From assembly GCF_030013905.1 (NCBI RefSeq), contig NZ_CP124862.1, positions 3,041,051-3,105,050 on the forward strand: 64,000 bases of DNA, given 5' to 3'. Position 1 is the stretch's first letter. The number at the start of each line of letters is the position of its first letter. The position numbers were made by a program, and so were the translations under genes. The stretch is from Petroclostridium sp. X23. Lineage in GTDB: Bacteria > Bacillota > Clostridia > SK-Y3. The notes beneath the pieces are model-generated. The model was not told the DNA's origin. It did no database searches and saw nothing but the letters and a program-made list of their open reading frames with translations. This document shows positions 28,117-36,033 of this stretch, one piece after another.

Positions 28117-28569
28117 TTATTCTTTTTCAGGCATTTTCATTCCCGGATGACCCATTCCCGGCATGGCTGGCATGCCATACATAGGATTGTATCCACTACC
28201 CATTCCGGGCATAGGACTATATCCATATGCTCCGCCATACATAGGATTGCACATATCATTCATTCCAGGCATAGGACTGTATCCGTACATTCCTCCATGC
28301 ATAGGCTGATACATCCCACCGTACATTGGATCACCGCAGCCCATATCACCCATTGGTCCTTGCGGATACATCCCAGGCATTTGGGGCTGCATCATTGGAC
28401 AGCCGCCGTACTGCATCATCGGGCACCATGGCATCGGCTGATGCATGGGTTGCGGCATAGGCTGTGCCATTGGCGGCATCATTGGTGGTGTAGGCTGTGA
28501 AACAGGTGGCGTATATTCTTTCCCCGGTCTTTCGGGCTTTTCCGGCATATATTTTCTCTTGTCTTCCAT
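28117..28569 (-). CDS. Met/Pro/Gly/Tyr-rich low-complexity protein, spore-coat-like
   Basis: 150 aa, about one-fifth methionine plus many Pro, Gly and Tyr. YGYSPMPGM occurs twice (95-103 and 115-123) with a 20-residue period, and PMYGG/PMHGG words repeat between. It starts with a charged segment (MEDKRKYMPEKPERP) and has no signal peptide. Four cysteines might cross-link it. Composition resembles the Gly/Tyr/Met-rich coat proteins of spore formers, which suggests a spore surface role, but no family motif proves it. GGGAGGAG lies upstream of the ATG and a terminator follows. Confidence 0.65.
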   Translation of the reverse strand: MEDKRKYMPEKPERPGKEYTPPVSQPTPPMMPPMAQPMPQPMHQPMPWCPMMQYGGCPMMQPQMPGMYPQGPMGDMGCGDPMYGGMYQPMHGGMYGYSPMPGMNDMCNPMYGGAYGYSPMPGMGSGYNPMYGMPAMPGMGHPGMKMPEKE

Positions 28570-28654
28570 TAGATAAACTCCTCCCTCACATATAATGGTT
28601 TTTACTCATTACCAGTATATGAAAGGCTGGTGTTTTGGTGATTAAAAGTTGATG

Positions 28655-28687
28655 ACAGTTCACAGTTCACCGTCCACAGTTCACAGA
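28655..28687 (-). repeat. GTGAACYGTGAAC tandem repeat, family D, copy 2
   Basis: Four units of CAGTTCAC/CCGTCCA type; on the minus strand this is GTGAACTGTGGACGGTGAAC followed by another TGTGAACTG unit. Same unit as at 20691 and 29810. Confidence 0.6.
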
Positions 28688-28760
28688 TTTTTAATGTTCT
28701 GTTGCTCTTCTATAGCTACCCAAATGAAGAATTATAATTTTCCGACTTATATATTATGCG

Positions 28761-28850
28761 AGTTCTTGTAGGGGTGGACAACTCTGTCCACCCGCAGATT
28801 ATGCAACAATATACCGGGCGGACAGGGTCATCCGTCCCCACAAAGACTCG
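28761..28850. repeat. Family B repeat (TGTAGGGGYGGAC), head-to-head pair
   Basis: The left copy reads CTTGTAGGGGTGGACAACTC TGTCCACCC, and the right copy, inverted, reads CTTTGTGGGGACGGATGACCC TGTCCGCCC. Each is itself a small palindrome. Related single copies are at 35680, 42264 and 59717. Confidence 0.65.
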
Positions 28851-28936
28851 TGTGATATAACTTGGTAATTTTTAAGTTTGAATTTAGTTATTTATATAAA
28901 CTATTAACTGCAAGCTGTAAACAAAGTATTTTCATC

Positions 28937-29701
28937 TTATATCCTAAAAAGTCTTTTCGCATTTTCAGTGGTTTTTTCTGCTACTTCTTCAACACGAATC
29001 CCTTTCAATTCCGCTATCCGTTCGGCTGTATACCTCATATAGGTGGAATCATTCCTTTTCCCTCGATGAGGTACCGGCGTCAGATAGGGACTATCGGTTT
29101 CAATTAACATCCTATTCATAGGCATATTTTTTACTACTTCCACGGATTTCACCACGTTATTAAATGTGATAGGCCCTGCTATAGAAATATATATACCCAT
29201 ATCCAAAAGTTTCTTCGCCATCTCCCAGCTTCCGGAAAAACAGTGCAGCACTCCGCCTATGGTAGATATATCTTCAGAAACGGCTATTTCCATAGTATCT
29301 GCATGCGCGTCACGATTATGTATAATCACCGGCAGATTTAGCCGCTTTGCCAGCTGTATCTGCTTGCGAAACCAGTATTTTTGAGTTTCTCTGGGTGAAT
29401 GGTCATAGTAATAATCAAGTCCTATTTCACCCACTGCCACCACTTTAGGCTCTGTCGAAAGTTCCGCAAGCTCCTCTATTGTTTCTTCATGCATTTCCTC
29501 TACATCATGAGGGTGCACTCCTACTGACGCATATATAAAGTCATACCGGCCGGCCAGCTTGATGCACTCCTTTGAAGAAATCACATTTGCCGCGGCATTC
29601 AAAACATAATCGACTCCGGCATTCTTCATACCGTCAAGCAGTTTTTCTCTATCTATATCAAAACGTTCATCATCATAGTGTGCATGTGAATCAAAAAACA
29701 T
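28937..29701 (-). CDS. tatD: TatD family deoxyribonuclease/hydrolase
   Basis: 254 aa from ATG 29701, which has GAGG eight bases upstream; a TTG two codons earlier is less likely. Metal-binding motifs of the amidohydrolase fold: HAH (6-8), GEIGLDYYYD, IIHNRDAH, HCFSGS and ETDSPYLTP. Family members are metal-dependent 3'-5' exonucleases on DNA and RNA. It lies downstream of metG as in Bacillus (metS-yabD-yabE), though a repeat block lies between the two genes here. Confidence 0.93.
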   Translation of the reverse strand: MFFDSHAHYDDERFDIDREKLLDGMKNAGVDYVLNAAANVISSKECIKLAGRYDFIYASVGVHPHDVEEMHEETIEELAELSTEPKVVAVGEIGLDYYYDHSPRETQKYWFRKQIQLAKRLNLPVIIHNRDAHADTMEIAVSEDISTIGGVLHCFSGSWEMAKKLLDMGIYISIAGPITFNNVVKSVEVVKNMPMNRMLIETDSPYLTPVPHRGKRNDSTYMRYTAERIAELKGIRVEEVAEKTTENAKRLFRI

Positions 29702-29809
29702 ACCCAAAACCTCTTTCGTAGAATATTTCGGAAGTTATTATTTTGCTGTTCGTAAAATAAGTTCACGTCCTCAGTCCCAGTTCAAACCATTGACATTAAT
29801 ATCAACGCC

Positions 29810-29836
29810 GTGAACCGTGAACTGTGAACCGTGAAC
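29810..29836 (+). repeat. GTGAACYGTGAAC tandem repeat, family D, copy 3
   Basis: Four tandem 7-mers beginning GTGAACCGTGAACTGTGAAC, just after the metG stop. The first half is identical to the copy before gatD. Confidence 0.65.
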
Positions 29837-29849
29837 TTCAAAAAATCAC

Positions 29850-31814
29850 TTATCTTACTTTTGCTCCTGTCTCAATATCCCCATCTAAAGTTGCTACCAC
29901 CAAAGTTTCATCATCCGTTGTAGATGCCGCCAAGATCATCCCCTGTGACGCTTCTCCTCTTAATTTAACAGGTTTAAGATTTGCAACTACAATTACTTTC
30001 TTCCCTATTAACGATTCCGGTGTGTAATGCTTTGCAATTCCCGAAACAACCTGACGGGTTTCATTCCCTAGTTCCAACTGCAGCTTCAAAAGTTTATCCG
30101 CACCTTTTACTTTGTCAACCGCAATAATCTTCGCTACCCGCAAATCAATCTTAGCGAAATCATCTATGGATATAAATTCAGGCTCTTCCTTTTTCTCTTC
30201 GGCAGGTTTTTGTTCTTTCTTAACTATCTCTGTTTGTGCTTTCTGCTGGATCGCTTCCAGTTCTTCAAGCTCCTTATTGATATCTATTCTAGGGAATATG
30301 ATTTCTCCTTTATTAATCATAAAGCCGGCATTTAATTTGCCCCATATTCTAGAACTATCCCACGCAGTTTCCTCACCCTTTTGAATCCCTATCTGCTCCC
30401 ATATCACAGGAGATGTATTAGGCATGAACGGTTGTATGAGTACGGAGATAATTCTTATACTTTCCGCTAAATTATATAACACCGCAGCAAGCCTGGTATG
30501 CTTTTCCGGGTCTTTCGCAAGTACCCACGGCATGGTTTCATCGATATACTTATTGGTTCTGGATACCAGTTTCCAAATCTCGGTTAATGCGCTGCTAAAC
30601 TGAAGCTTATCCATCAACTCTTCCACTTTTTCAGTAGTGGACAGCGCAAGGTCTTTCAGCGCCTCGTCAAAGTCACCCGATTTTCTCTCCTCCGGCAGCT
30701 TGCCTCCAAAGTATTTCTCAATCATTGCCACCGTCCTGCTTACCAGATTCCCTAAATCGTTAGCGAGATCAGCATTGATTCTATTAATAAGCGCTTCATT
30801 AGAAAAAACGCCATCTGCTCCGAAAGGTACTTCTCTTAATAGGAAATATCTGATAGCATCTACGCCATATTTATTTACAAGTATTACAGGGTCCACTACA
30901 TTCCCCTTGGATTTCGACATTTTTCCGCCTTCCAGAAGCAGCCAGCCATGTCCGAAAACCTGCTTTGGCAGTGGCTCACCCAGTGCCATTAACATAGCAG
31001 GCCATATAATGGTATGAAAGCGCACAATTTCTTTCCCCACCAAATGTACATCGGCAGGCCAGTATTTCTTGTAATCTGCATCATGATCGGTCTGATATCC
31101 CAACGCTGTGATATAATTCGATAGTGCATCTACCCATACATATACAACATGCTTGTCATCAAAACTCACCGGCACACCCCAGTTAAAAGTTGTCCTTGAT
31201 ACGCAAAGATCATCCAATCCCGGCTTCAAAAAATTATTAATCATCTCGTTCTGCCTGGATACCGGCTGGATAAAATCGGGATTATCTTGAATATGTTTAA
31301 TGAGTCTATCTTGATACTTTGATAATTTGAAGAAATAGCTTTCTTCCTTGGTCAATTCCACTTCTCTTCCGCAATCCGGACATTTTCCTTCCTGCAATTG
31401 ATGCTCAGTCCAAAAAGATTCACAAGGCGTACAATACCATCCCTCATACTCACTCTTATAAATATCTCCCTGATCATAAAGCTTTTTAAATATTTTCTGA
31501 ACAACTTCTTTATGCTGTTGATCAGTGGTTCTTATAAATCTATCATGTGAAATATTTAAAGTTTTCCATAGCTCCTTTATACCGGCAACAACTTCATCAA
31601 CATACGCTTTCGGCGTTACACCCTTATCTTCCGCTTTCCGTTGAATCTTTTGTCCATGTTCATCTGTTCCGGTCAAAAACATGACATCATACCCTCTAAG
31701 CCTTTTATACCGCGACATGGCATCTGCTGCGACCGTTGTATAGGAATGTCCTATATGCAGCTTATCACTTGGATAATATATAGGTGTGGTTATGTAAAAA
31801 GTTTTATTGCTCAT
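29850..31814 (-). CDS. metG: Methionyl-tRNA synthetase
   Basis: 654 aa. Class I signature LHIGHS near residue 20, KMSKSKGN downstream, and a zinc knuckle with CTPC and CPDCG cysteines. The C-terminal 110 residues are a tRNA-binding (EMAP-II/Trbp111-like) domain containing IDLRVAKI and GLNL-like NLKPVKLRG. GGGGAGG precedes the ATG. It charges initiator and elongator methionine tRNAs. I looked for a T-box leader upstream and did not see one; instead a family A repeat occupies the region. Confidence 0.97.
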   Translation of the reverse strand: MSNKTFYITTPIYYPSDKLHIGHSYTTVAADAMSRYKRLRGYDVMFLTGTDEHGQKIQRKAEDKGVTPKAYVDEVVAGIKELWKTLNISHDRFIRTTDQQHKEVVQKIFKKLYDQGDIYKSEYEGWYCTPCESFWTEHQLQEGKCPDCGREVELTKEESYFFKLSKYQDRLIKHIQDNPDFIQPVSRQNEMINNFLKPGLDDLCVSRTTFNWGVPVSFDDKHVVYVWVDALSNYITALGYQTDHDADYKKYWPADVHLVGKEIVRFHTIIWPAMLMALGEPLPKQVFGHGWLLLEGGKMSKSKGNVVDPVILVNKYGVDAIRYFLLREVPFGADGVFSNEALINRINADLANDLGNLVSRTVAMIEKYFGGKLPEERKSGDFDEALKDLALSTTEKVEELMDKLQFSSALTEIWKLVSRTNKYIDETMPWVLAKDPEKHTRLAAVLYNLAESIRIISVLIQPFMPNTSPVIWEQIGIQKGEETAWDSSRIWGKLNAGFMINKGEIIFPRIDINKELEELEAIQQKAQTEIVKKEQKPAEEKKEEPEFISIDDFAKIDLRVAKIIAVDKVKGADKLLKLQLELGNETRQVVSGIAKHYTPESLIGKKVIVVANLKPVKLRGEASQGMILAASTTDDETLVVATLDGDIETGAKVR

Positions 31815-32113
31815 GATTTATCCTCCCCTGTGTATATCAGTAATAATACGTCCTCTACGCTCAAATCGCTCGAAAATCAAACATGTGGACATTCCCTCTG
31901 TTATGCCAAAACCGCGCAAACAGCAGGGACAGGGCCCCGCCCAAGTCCGATTTTCTCTATGTTCTAAATTTAACTTTATCACAGTCTTCTATATTATAAT
32001 ATCATTAATTATGGTTTTTTCAAGTTTTTTCTCCTTTTATGAGTAACCTACTATTTACTATGCACCATTAGCTATTATCTATTAATTATTCACTACTCAC
32101 TATTAATTATTAA
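31815..32113. other. Intergenic region between comB and metG, mostly repeats
   Basis: 299 bp. Holds family A copy 2 (31861-31984) and an AT-rich TATTAATTATTCACTA repeat (32048-32128). I see no T-box and no gene. Confidence 0.55.
31861..31984. repeat. Palindromic intergenic element, family A, copy 2
   Basis: About 85 percent identical by eye to copy 1: AATCGCTCGAAAATCAAACA at the left, CCGATTTTCTCTATGTTCTA and ACTTTATCACAG at the right. The left terminus is degraded. Confidence 0.75.
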
Positions 32114-32128
32114 TTATTCATTGTTCAC
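32048..32128. repeat. TATTAATTATTCACTA repeat, family E, copy 1
   Basis: Tandem words ATTAATTATT, CACTACTCAC and TATTCATTG. It overlaps the last codons of comB, whose stop codon lies within it. Similar tracts abut the stops of trmN6 and birA. Confidence 0.55.
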
Positions 32129-32842
32129 GACAATAAGTTCATCGGTATACACCGGCACAATAGAACATATATCTTCTTGCATACAATATTCTACATCCTT
32201 TTGAAATCCTAACGAATACAATCTGGCATAATGAAAAGACTTTTTTAACACATCATGCAAATTCCCTCTATTATTTTTATATAGGTTTTCAGCGGCAATT
32301 CCCAGATCATTCAAAGTAACATCTACGCTATTATTAATTAATGTATGAATTAATTTTCCCGCGCACAAGAAATCATCCAAAGAGAATTTTCCTTCCGTCC
32401 CCGCGCAAACAACTGCCACATCTCCAAAATACTTTTTATGGGCGTATTCAGCAACAGCTTGTCCATTCAGAAAACTGGCTGCGACAATATGGGATGCCTC
32501 TTTGGAATGATGGATTGCCTTTGTTCCATTGGTTGTTGTTAAGATCACATACTTGTTATCTACCCTTTCACGGGTATATTCGAGAGGAGAATTTCCGTGT
32601 TGGAAGCCTTCTATCATTACAGCATTACGTTCTCCTCCCATTAAACACAATTCAGTCCCCAGTTGATTCGCCTTTTCCCATGCCTTTTCAATATCATATA
32701 CCGGCGCTACTCCTTTGCAGCCATTTAAGAGCGCCGTAACAATGGTACTGGTGGCTCTTAAAACATCTATAACAATGGTCAGTCTCCCCTGTACCAAGCT
32801 ATCCTGTACTTCTCCTGCAGTAGCAATTACGTCTATTCTCAT
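32114..32842 (-). CDS. comB: 2-phosphosulfolactate phosphatase
   Basis: 242 aa from ATG 32842 (AAAGGAAAA upstream). An in-frame extension to 32902 overlaps spmB and is rejected. Family hallmarks: IDVLRATSTIVTALLNG, LMGGERN, GFQHGNSP and LTTTNGTKAI. It hydrolyses 2-phosphosulfolactate to sulfolactate. In methanogens this feeds coenzyme M; in B. subtilis sulfolactate accumulates in spores. No comA is visible here. Its location 24 bp behind spmB, in an apparent spmA-spmB-comB operon, favours the spore role (inference). Confidence 0.88.
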   Translation of the reverse strand: MRIDVIATAGEVQDSLVQGRLTIVIDVLRATSTIVTALLNGCKGVAPVYDIEKAWEKANQLGTELCLMGGERNAVMIEGFQHGNSPLEYTRERVDNKYVILTTTNGTKAIHHSKEASHIVAASFLNGQAVAEYAHKKYFGDVAVVCAGTEGKFSLDDFLCAGKLIHTLINNSVDVTLNDLGIAAENLYKNNRGNLHDVLKKSFHYARLYSLGFQKDVEYCMQEDICSIVPVYTDELIVVNNE

Positions 32843-32865
32843 TACACTTTTCCTTTCATTTGTTA

Positions 32866-33405
32866 TTATAATCCCCATCCGAATACAAATCCGCATATCC
32901 ATACGCTTACTATTATACCCGTTAAATCAGCCAATAATGCTGCTGCAATGGTATGCCTTACATTTTTGATCCCTATAGAACCAAAATAAATAGCAATGGT
33001 ATAAAATGTTGTTTCGGTAGATCCCATCATAGTAGAGGTAACCCTGCCAATAAAAGAATCCGGTCCATACGTTTTTATAAGGTCTGTAACAATTGCCAAC
33101 GCAGCACTTCCCGATATCGGCCTCATGAGTGCGAGAGGAACAACTTCAGGTGGAATTCTAACTACTGATATAATAGGTTTTAACCCATGTATAATTAACT
33201 CCAGCGCACCTGAAGCACGGAAGATACCTACTGCAACCAGAAGACCTACCAATGGCGGAAGTATCCTAATAATCGTATCAATACCCTCTTTGGCTCCTTC
33301 AATAAAACAGTCATATACCTTTACATCTTTACTTAGCCCATAAGATAATATTACAAAAACCATGAGTGGAATTGCAAGTGTTGAGACTAATTTTAATAAT
33401 TCCAT
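32866..33405 (-). CDS. spmB: Spore maturation protein B
   Basis: 179 aa from ATG 33405; GAGGTG lies eight bases upstream and overlaps an alternative GTG. A membrane protein of the nucleoside-recognition (Gate) family with about five helices and the conserved RPISGSAALAIV and GSTETTFYTIAIYFG segments. SpmA and SpmB are needed for spore core dehydration and heat resistance in Bacillus and Clostridium. It follows spmA by 11 bp. Confidence 0.93.
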   Translation of the reverse strand: MELLKLVSTLAIPLMVFVILSYGLSKDVKVYDCFIEGAKEGIDTIIRILPPLVGLLVAVGIFRASGALELIIHGLKPIISVVRIPPEVVPLALMRPISGSAALAIVTDLIKTYGPDSFIGRVTSTMMGSTETTFYTIAIYFGSIGIKNVRHTIAAALLADLTGIIVSVWICGFVFGWGL

Positions 33406-33416
33406 GATAAACACCT

Positions 33417-34031
33417 CTAACTTACCCTTCGATATCTAGAATACGATCTTAGATCTTTCTCTTTTCCTTGCAGTATCTTGGCAGCTGTCACTCCTACTAT
33501 CACAGCACATATACTGGCAACCCACACTGTCGCAATAATCTCAAAGGGATTGCCTGATCCCGCCGAAGTCCTTACCGCTATGATCGTAGCAGGTATGATT
33601 TGTATAGAAGCTGTGTTTACTACTACAAACATGCACATTGCATTAGAAGCAATATCACTGCCTCGGTTAAGTTTTTGCAGCTCTTTTATCGCTTTCAACC
33701 CTAATGGTGTTGCGGCATTAGAAAGTCCCATCATATTGGCTACCATATTTAATACAATTGCCCCCATCGCGGGAGACCCTGCAGGGACTTGCGGAAAAAG
33801 CAGTTTTGTAACAGGCTGAATGATTCTGGCAATCACTTTGATCAAACCGGACCTTTCCGCGATATTCATGAGCCCGGTCCATAAGCACATCACTCCCAAT
33901 AATCCAATGCTCATCTGAACTGCTGTACTGGCAGAATCAAAAGCCGCTTGTGTAGTTTGTTCTATTCTACCGGTGAATGCAGCAACAATAAAACCGATTA
34001 ATATCATTCCTGACCAAATATAATTCAGCAT
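33417..34031 (-). CDS. spmA: Spore maturation protein A
   Basis: 204 aa from ATG 34031 (GAGGAGA upstream); an upstream in-frame start is rejected for lack of a ribosome binding site. Nucleoside-recognition (Gate) domain with N-MVANMMGLSNAATPLGLKA and INTASIQIIP-like (VVNTASIQIIPAT) motifs and about five membrane helices. Partner of SpmB in spore dehydration. First gene of spmA-spmB-comB. Confidence 0.93.
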   Translation of the reverse strand: MLNYIWSGMILIGFIVAAFTGRIEQTTQAAFDSASTAVQMSIGLLGVMCLWTGLMNIAERSGLIKVIARIIQPVTKLLFPQVPAGSPAMGAIVLNMVANMMGLSNAATPLGLKAIKELQKLNRGSDIASNAMCMFVVVNTASIQIIPATIIAVRTSAGSGNPFEIIATVWVASICAVIVGVTAAKILQGKEKDLRSYSRYRRVS

Positions 34032-34415
34032 AATATCTCCTCGTTTTTTAGTGTAATACACATCTAAATGACTCAATATATGTATATGCTTAATTAAAAA
34101 CGCTCATTACAATTGATTGCTCAGGAAACCAAAGCAGCGCATTATTTATCGATTTATGTCGAATAGTGTCAGTTTTTCGCCAAGCCAAATTCCCAGTTAT
34201 ATTTTAACAGTTTTTCTACAGCCATGCCGATCCATAATATAAACTATTTCGATAGTCTTTATATTTTTTCATAAATATTACTTTTTTCACTTTATTTTAT
34301 AGTCCTGCATTCTACTTTTTATAGGTATTTTACATTTCTATACCTTGAAGAATTAGTCTTCTTACACTTTTTTCCGTCTATTGAAAAAATTTTTTATATA
34401 ATATCATTTTTTTGA
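34032..34415. other. Intergenic region between divergent spmA and abrB
   Basis: AT-rich, no gene. It holds one TGTCGAA box (34157-34163) of the Spo0A type. I see no repeat element here. Confidence 0.5.
34157..34163 (+). promoter_or_regulatory. TGTCGAA box upstream of abrB (possible Spo0A site)
   Basis: A perfect seven-base match to the Spo0A recognition core between divergent spmA and abrB; a second copy lies in the abrB leader. Confidence 0.4.
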
Positions 34416-34444
34416 TTGACGTTTATTTACATTTATGGTATTAT
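34416..34444 (+). promoter_or_regulatory. Sigma-A promoter of abrB
   Basis: TTGACG (34416-34421), 17-bp spacer, TATTAT (34439-34444), 54 bp upstream of the ATG. A clean vegetative promoter. Confidence 0.8.
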
Positions 34445-34458
34445 AGTTTCGTAAAGAT

Positions 34459-34465
34459 TGTCGAA
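34459..34465 (+). promoter_or_regulatory. Spo0A-type box (TGTCGAA) in the abrB leader
   Basis: TGTCGAA starts 15 bases after the -10 element, so it covers the start of the transcript. In B. subtilis, phosphorylated Spo0A represses abrB by binding TGTCGAA boxes in just this position. The parallel suggests the same switch here. Confidence 0.6.
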
Positions 34466-34497
34466 TTTTGTAATTCAAAGAGAGGGGAAGGTCTGAG

Positions 34498-34737
34498 ATG
34501 AAGTCCACAGGTATTGTAAGAAAAGTAGATGAGTTAGGAAGAGTTGTTCTTCCCATTGAGTTAAGAAGAACTTTAGATATTGCTGAAAAAGACGCTCTAG
34601 AAATTTATGTAGATGGGAATACTATTATTCTTAAAAAGTATGAGCCTGCATGTATTTTCTGCGGTAATGCAAAAGACGTTCATGTTTACAAAGGCAAGAA
34701 TATTTGCCCACATTGTATGGATGAATTAAAGAATTAA
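34498..34737 (+). CDS. abrB: AbrB family transition-state regulator with zinc-ribbon tail
   Basis: 79 aa. The N-terminal swapped-hairpin DNA-binding domain is typical (MKSTGIVRKVDELGRVVLPI, then ELRRTLDI). The C-terminus has C52, C55, C70 and C73 as two CxxC pairs, likely a structural zinc site; this tail is common in clostridial AbrB and absent from Bacillus AbrB. GAGAGGGGAAGG precedes the ATG. It represses post-exponential genes. The gene is on the plus strand, opposite to rsmI, whereas in Bacillus it is next to rsmI as well but arranged with metS. Confidence 0.92.
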   Translation: MKSTGIVRKVDELGRVVLPIELRRTLDIAEKDALEIYVDGNTIILKKYEPACIFCGNAKDVHVYKGKNICPHCMDELKN

Positions 34738-34756
34738 ACAGATACATTACTTAGCA

Positions 34757-34787
34757 AAGAGGAGTGGAATGAGATTCCACTCCTCTT
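34757..34787. terminator. Bidirectional terminator between abrB and rsmI
   Basis: AAGAGGAGTGGAAT and ATTCCACTCCTCTT are exact complements with a 3-base loop. It serves the convergent abrB and rsmI transcripts. Confidence 0.88.
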
Positions 34788-34788
34788 C

Positions 34789-35652
34789 CTATTTGTTTTC
34801 TTTTTTACTCTCTAACTGAAGAGCGTATATTTCCCTCTTGCTTACACCTCTATCCTTTGCTACTTTCCTCAGTACTTCCTTTCTATCCATACCTTGATTA
34901 ACATATAAATCAATATGGTCCTGCACAGACATTTCTTCCCATTGTTGCTGCTGTTCAGCCTTTATTTTCTCTTTGTCAGCTCCTTCAATAATAACAACAA
35001 ATTCTCCTTTTGGTAGATTTTCTTCAAATCTATCAATAGCCTGCGTAATAGTGCCTCTAAAAACTTCTTCATATCTCTTTGTGAGCTCTCGGGCCAAAGC
35101 GATCCTTCTGTCCCCAAAAACCTCAAGCATATCCTTCAAGGTATTGTTCAGTTTGTGCGGCGCTTCATAGAATATCAATGTTCTTGTATCATCTCTAACC
35201 CCTTCCAAATGCTCTTTCCTATTTCGCTTATTAACTGTAAGAAAGCCTTCAAAACAGAACCGGCCGGTAGGCAGCCCGGATATGATCAACCCGGTGATAG
35301 CAGCAACAGGTCCCGGCAGCGAAGTAATACCAATCTCATTCTCGATGCACAATGCAACAAGATCCTCACCAGGGTCTGAAACTGCCGGCGTTCCCGCATC
35401 CGACACCAATGCGACATTTTTTCCTTGTTTAAGCTGTTCTACGATATACTTCCCCTTTTCAATCTTGTTGTGTTCATGATAACTTGTAAGCGGTTTATTG
35501 ATTTCAAAATGATTTAGCAGCTTAATGGTTTGCCGAGTATCTTCCGCTACAATCAAATCTACCTCCCGCAATATCCTCAGCACCCTCAAAGTAATATCTT
35601 CCAAATTTCCTATGGGAGTAGCACATAAATACAGCATCCCTTTTTCGTTCAT
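34789..35652 (-). CDS. rsmI: 16S rRNA (cytidine-2'-O)-methyltransferase RsmI
   Basis: 287 aa tetrapyrrole-methylase-fold enzyme that methylates C1402 of 16S rRNA. N-terminal YLCATPIGNLEDITLRVL, VAEDTR, SDAGTPAVSDPG and YEAPHKL motifs are as in RsmI/YabC. TGGAGGG lies upstream of the ATG. In Bacillus the homologue yabC is next to abrB as here. Confidence 0.95.
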   Translation of the reverse strand: MNEKGMLYLCATPIGNLEDITLRVLRILREVDLIVAEDTRQTIKLLNHFEINKPLTSYHEHNKIEKGKYIVEQLKQGKNVALVSDAGTPAVSDPGEDLVALCIENEIGITSLPGPVAAITGLIISGLPTGRFCFEGFLTVNKRNRKEHLEGVRDDTRTLIFYEAPHKLNNTLKDMLEVFGDRRIALARELTKRYEEVFRGTITQAIDRFEENLPKGEFVVIIEGADKEKIKAEQQQQWEEMSVQDHIDLYVNQGMDRKEVLRKVAKDRGVSKREIYALQLESKKENK

Positions 35653-35679
35653 AACAACCTACCCTCCAAAGTAATACAT

Positions 35680-35710
35680 CGGGCGGACAGAGTCGTCCGC
35701 CCCTACAAAG
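35680..35710. repeat. Family B repeat, single copy
   Basis: CGGGCGGACAGAGTCGTCCG CCCCTACAAAG: a short palindrome of GGGCGGAC and GTCCGCCC, inverted relative to the left half of 28761-28850. Confidence 0.6.
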
Positions 35711-35818
35711 TAACTGCCTATCAGTCTCATTTCCTCTGCTCAAGCTTGAGCACTTAATCGTTATCTCGGCCCTGTGCCCCGTCATATTCCTGACCAGCCA
35801 AGCATGCTCCATTCTTTT

Positions 35819-35890
35819 GTAGTGGCAGGCCTTGTGTCTGCCATCGCCAATCATTCACATATTTCTGACAGACACAAGGCCTGCCACTAC
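35819..35890. repeat. Family C long hairpin (GTAGTGGCAGGCCTTGTGTC)
   Basis: Arms 35819-35842 and 35867-35890 are complementary over 24 bases with one mismatch, around a 24-base AT-rich loop. Only one copy is in this window. It looks like a mobile palindromic unit. Confidence 0.6.
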
Positions 35891-36002
35891 ATGTACCTAT
35901 CAAATTTAATATTTCTTTCAATAGAGTTATATTCTCCCGAGGCATGTCATTGCCCATTGCGTATTCACTATACAGTCCATTGTATACTCATTCTGTCCGC
36001 CA

Positions 36003-36033
36003 ATTATTCACTATTAATTATTCACTACTAATT
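36003..36033. repeat. TATTAATTATTCACTA repeat, family E, copy 2
   Basis: ATTATTCACTATTAATTATT followed by CACTACTAA, overlapping the trmN6 stop codon, as at the comB stop. Confidence 0.5.

Larger units (their letters stand above)
28570..28936. other. Repeat-filled intergenic region
   Basis: 367 bp containing a family D tandem repeat (28655-28687) and a head-to-head pair of family B palindromes (28761-28850). No gene is visible. Confidence 0.6.
35653..36027. other. Repeat-filled intergenic region between rsmI and trmN6
   Basis: 375 bp with a family B palindrome, a family C hairpin and a family E tract. No gene is visible; an open frame across the family C hairpin is rejected. Confidence 0.6.

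Noticed and set aside
20691..29836. GTGAAC tandem repeats considered as CRISPR-like
   Set aside because: Units are only about 7 bp with no spacers and no cas genes; they are simple tandem repeats.
31815..32113. T-box or riboswitch upstream of metG
   Set aside because: No T-box motif or specifier stem was seen; the region is filled by repeats.
35754..35957. Minus-strand open frame across 35754-35957
   Set aside because: It runs through the family C hairpin and family E tract and has no ribosome binding site.
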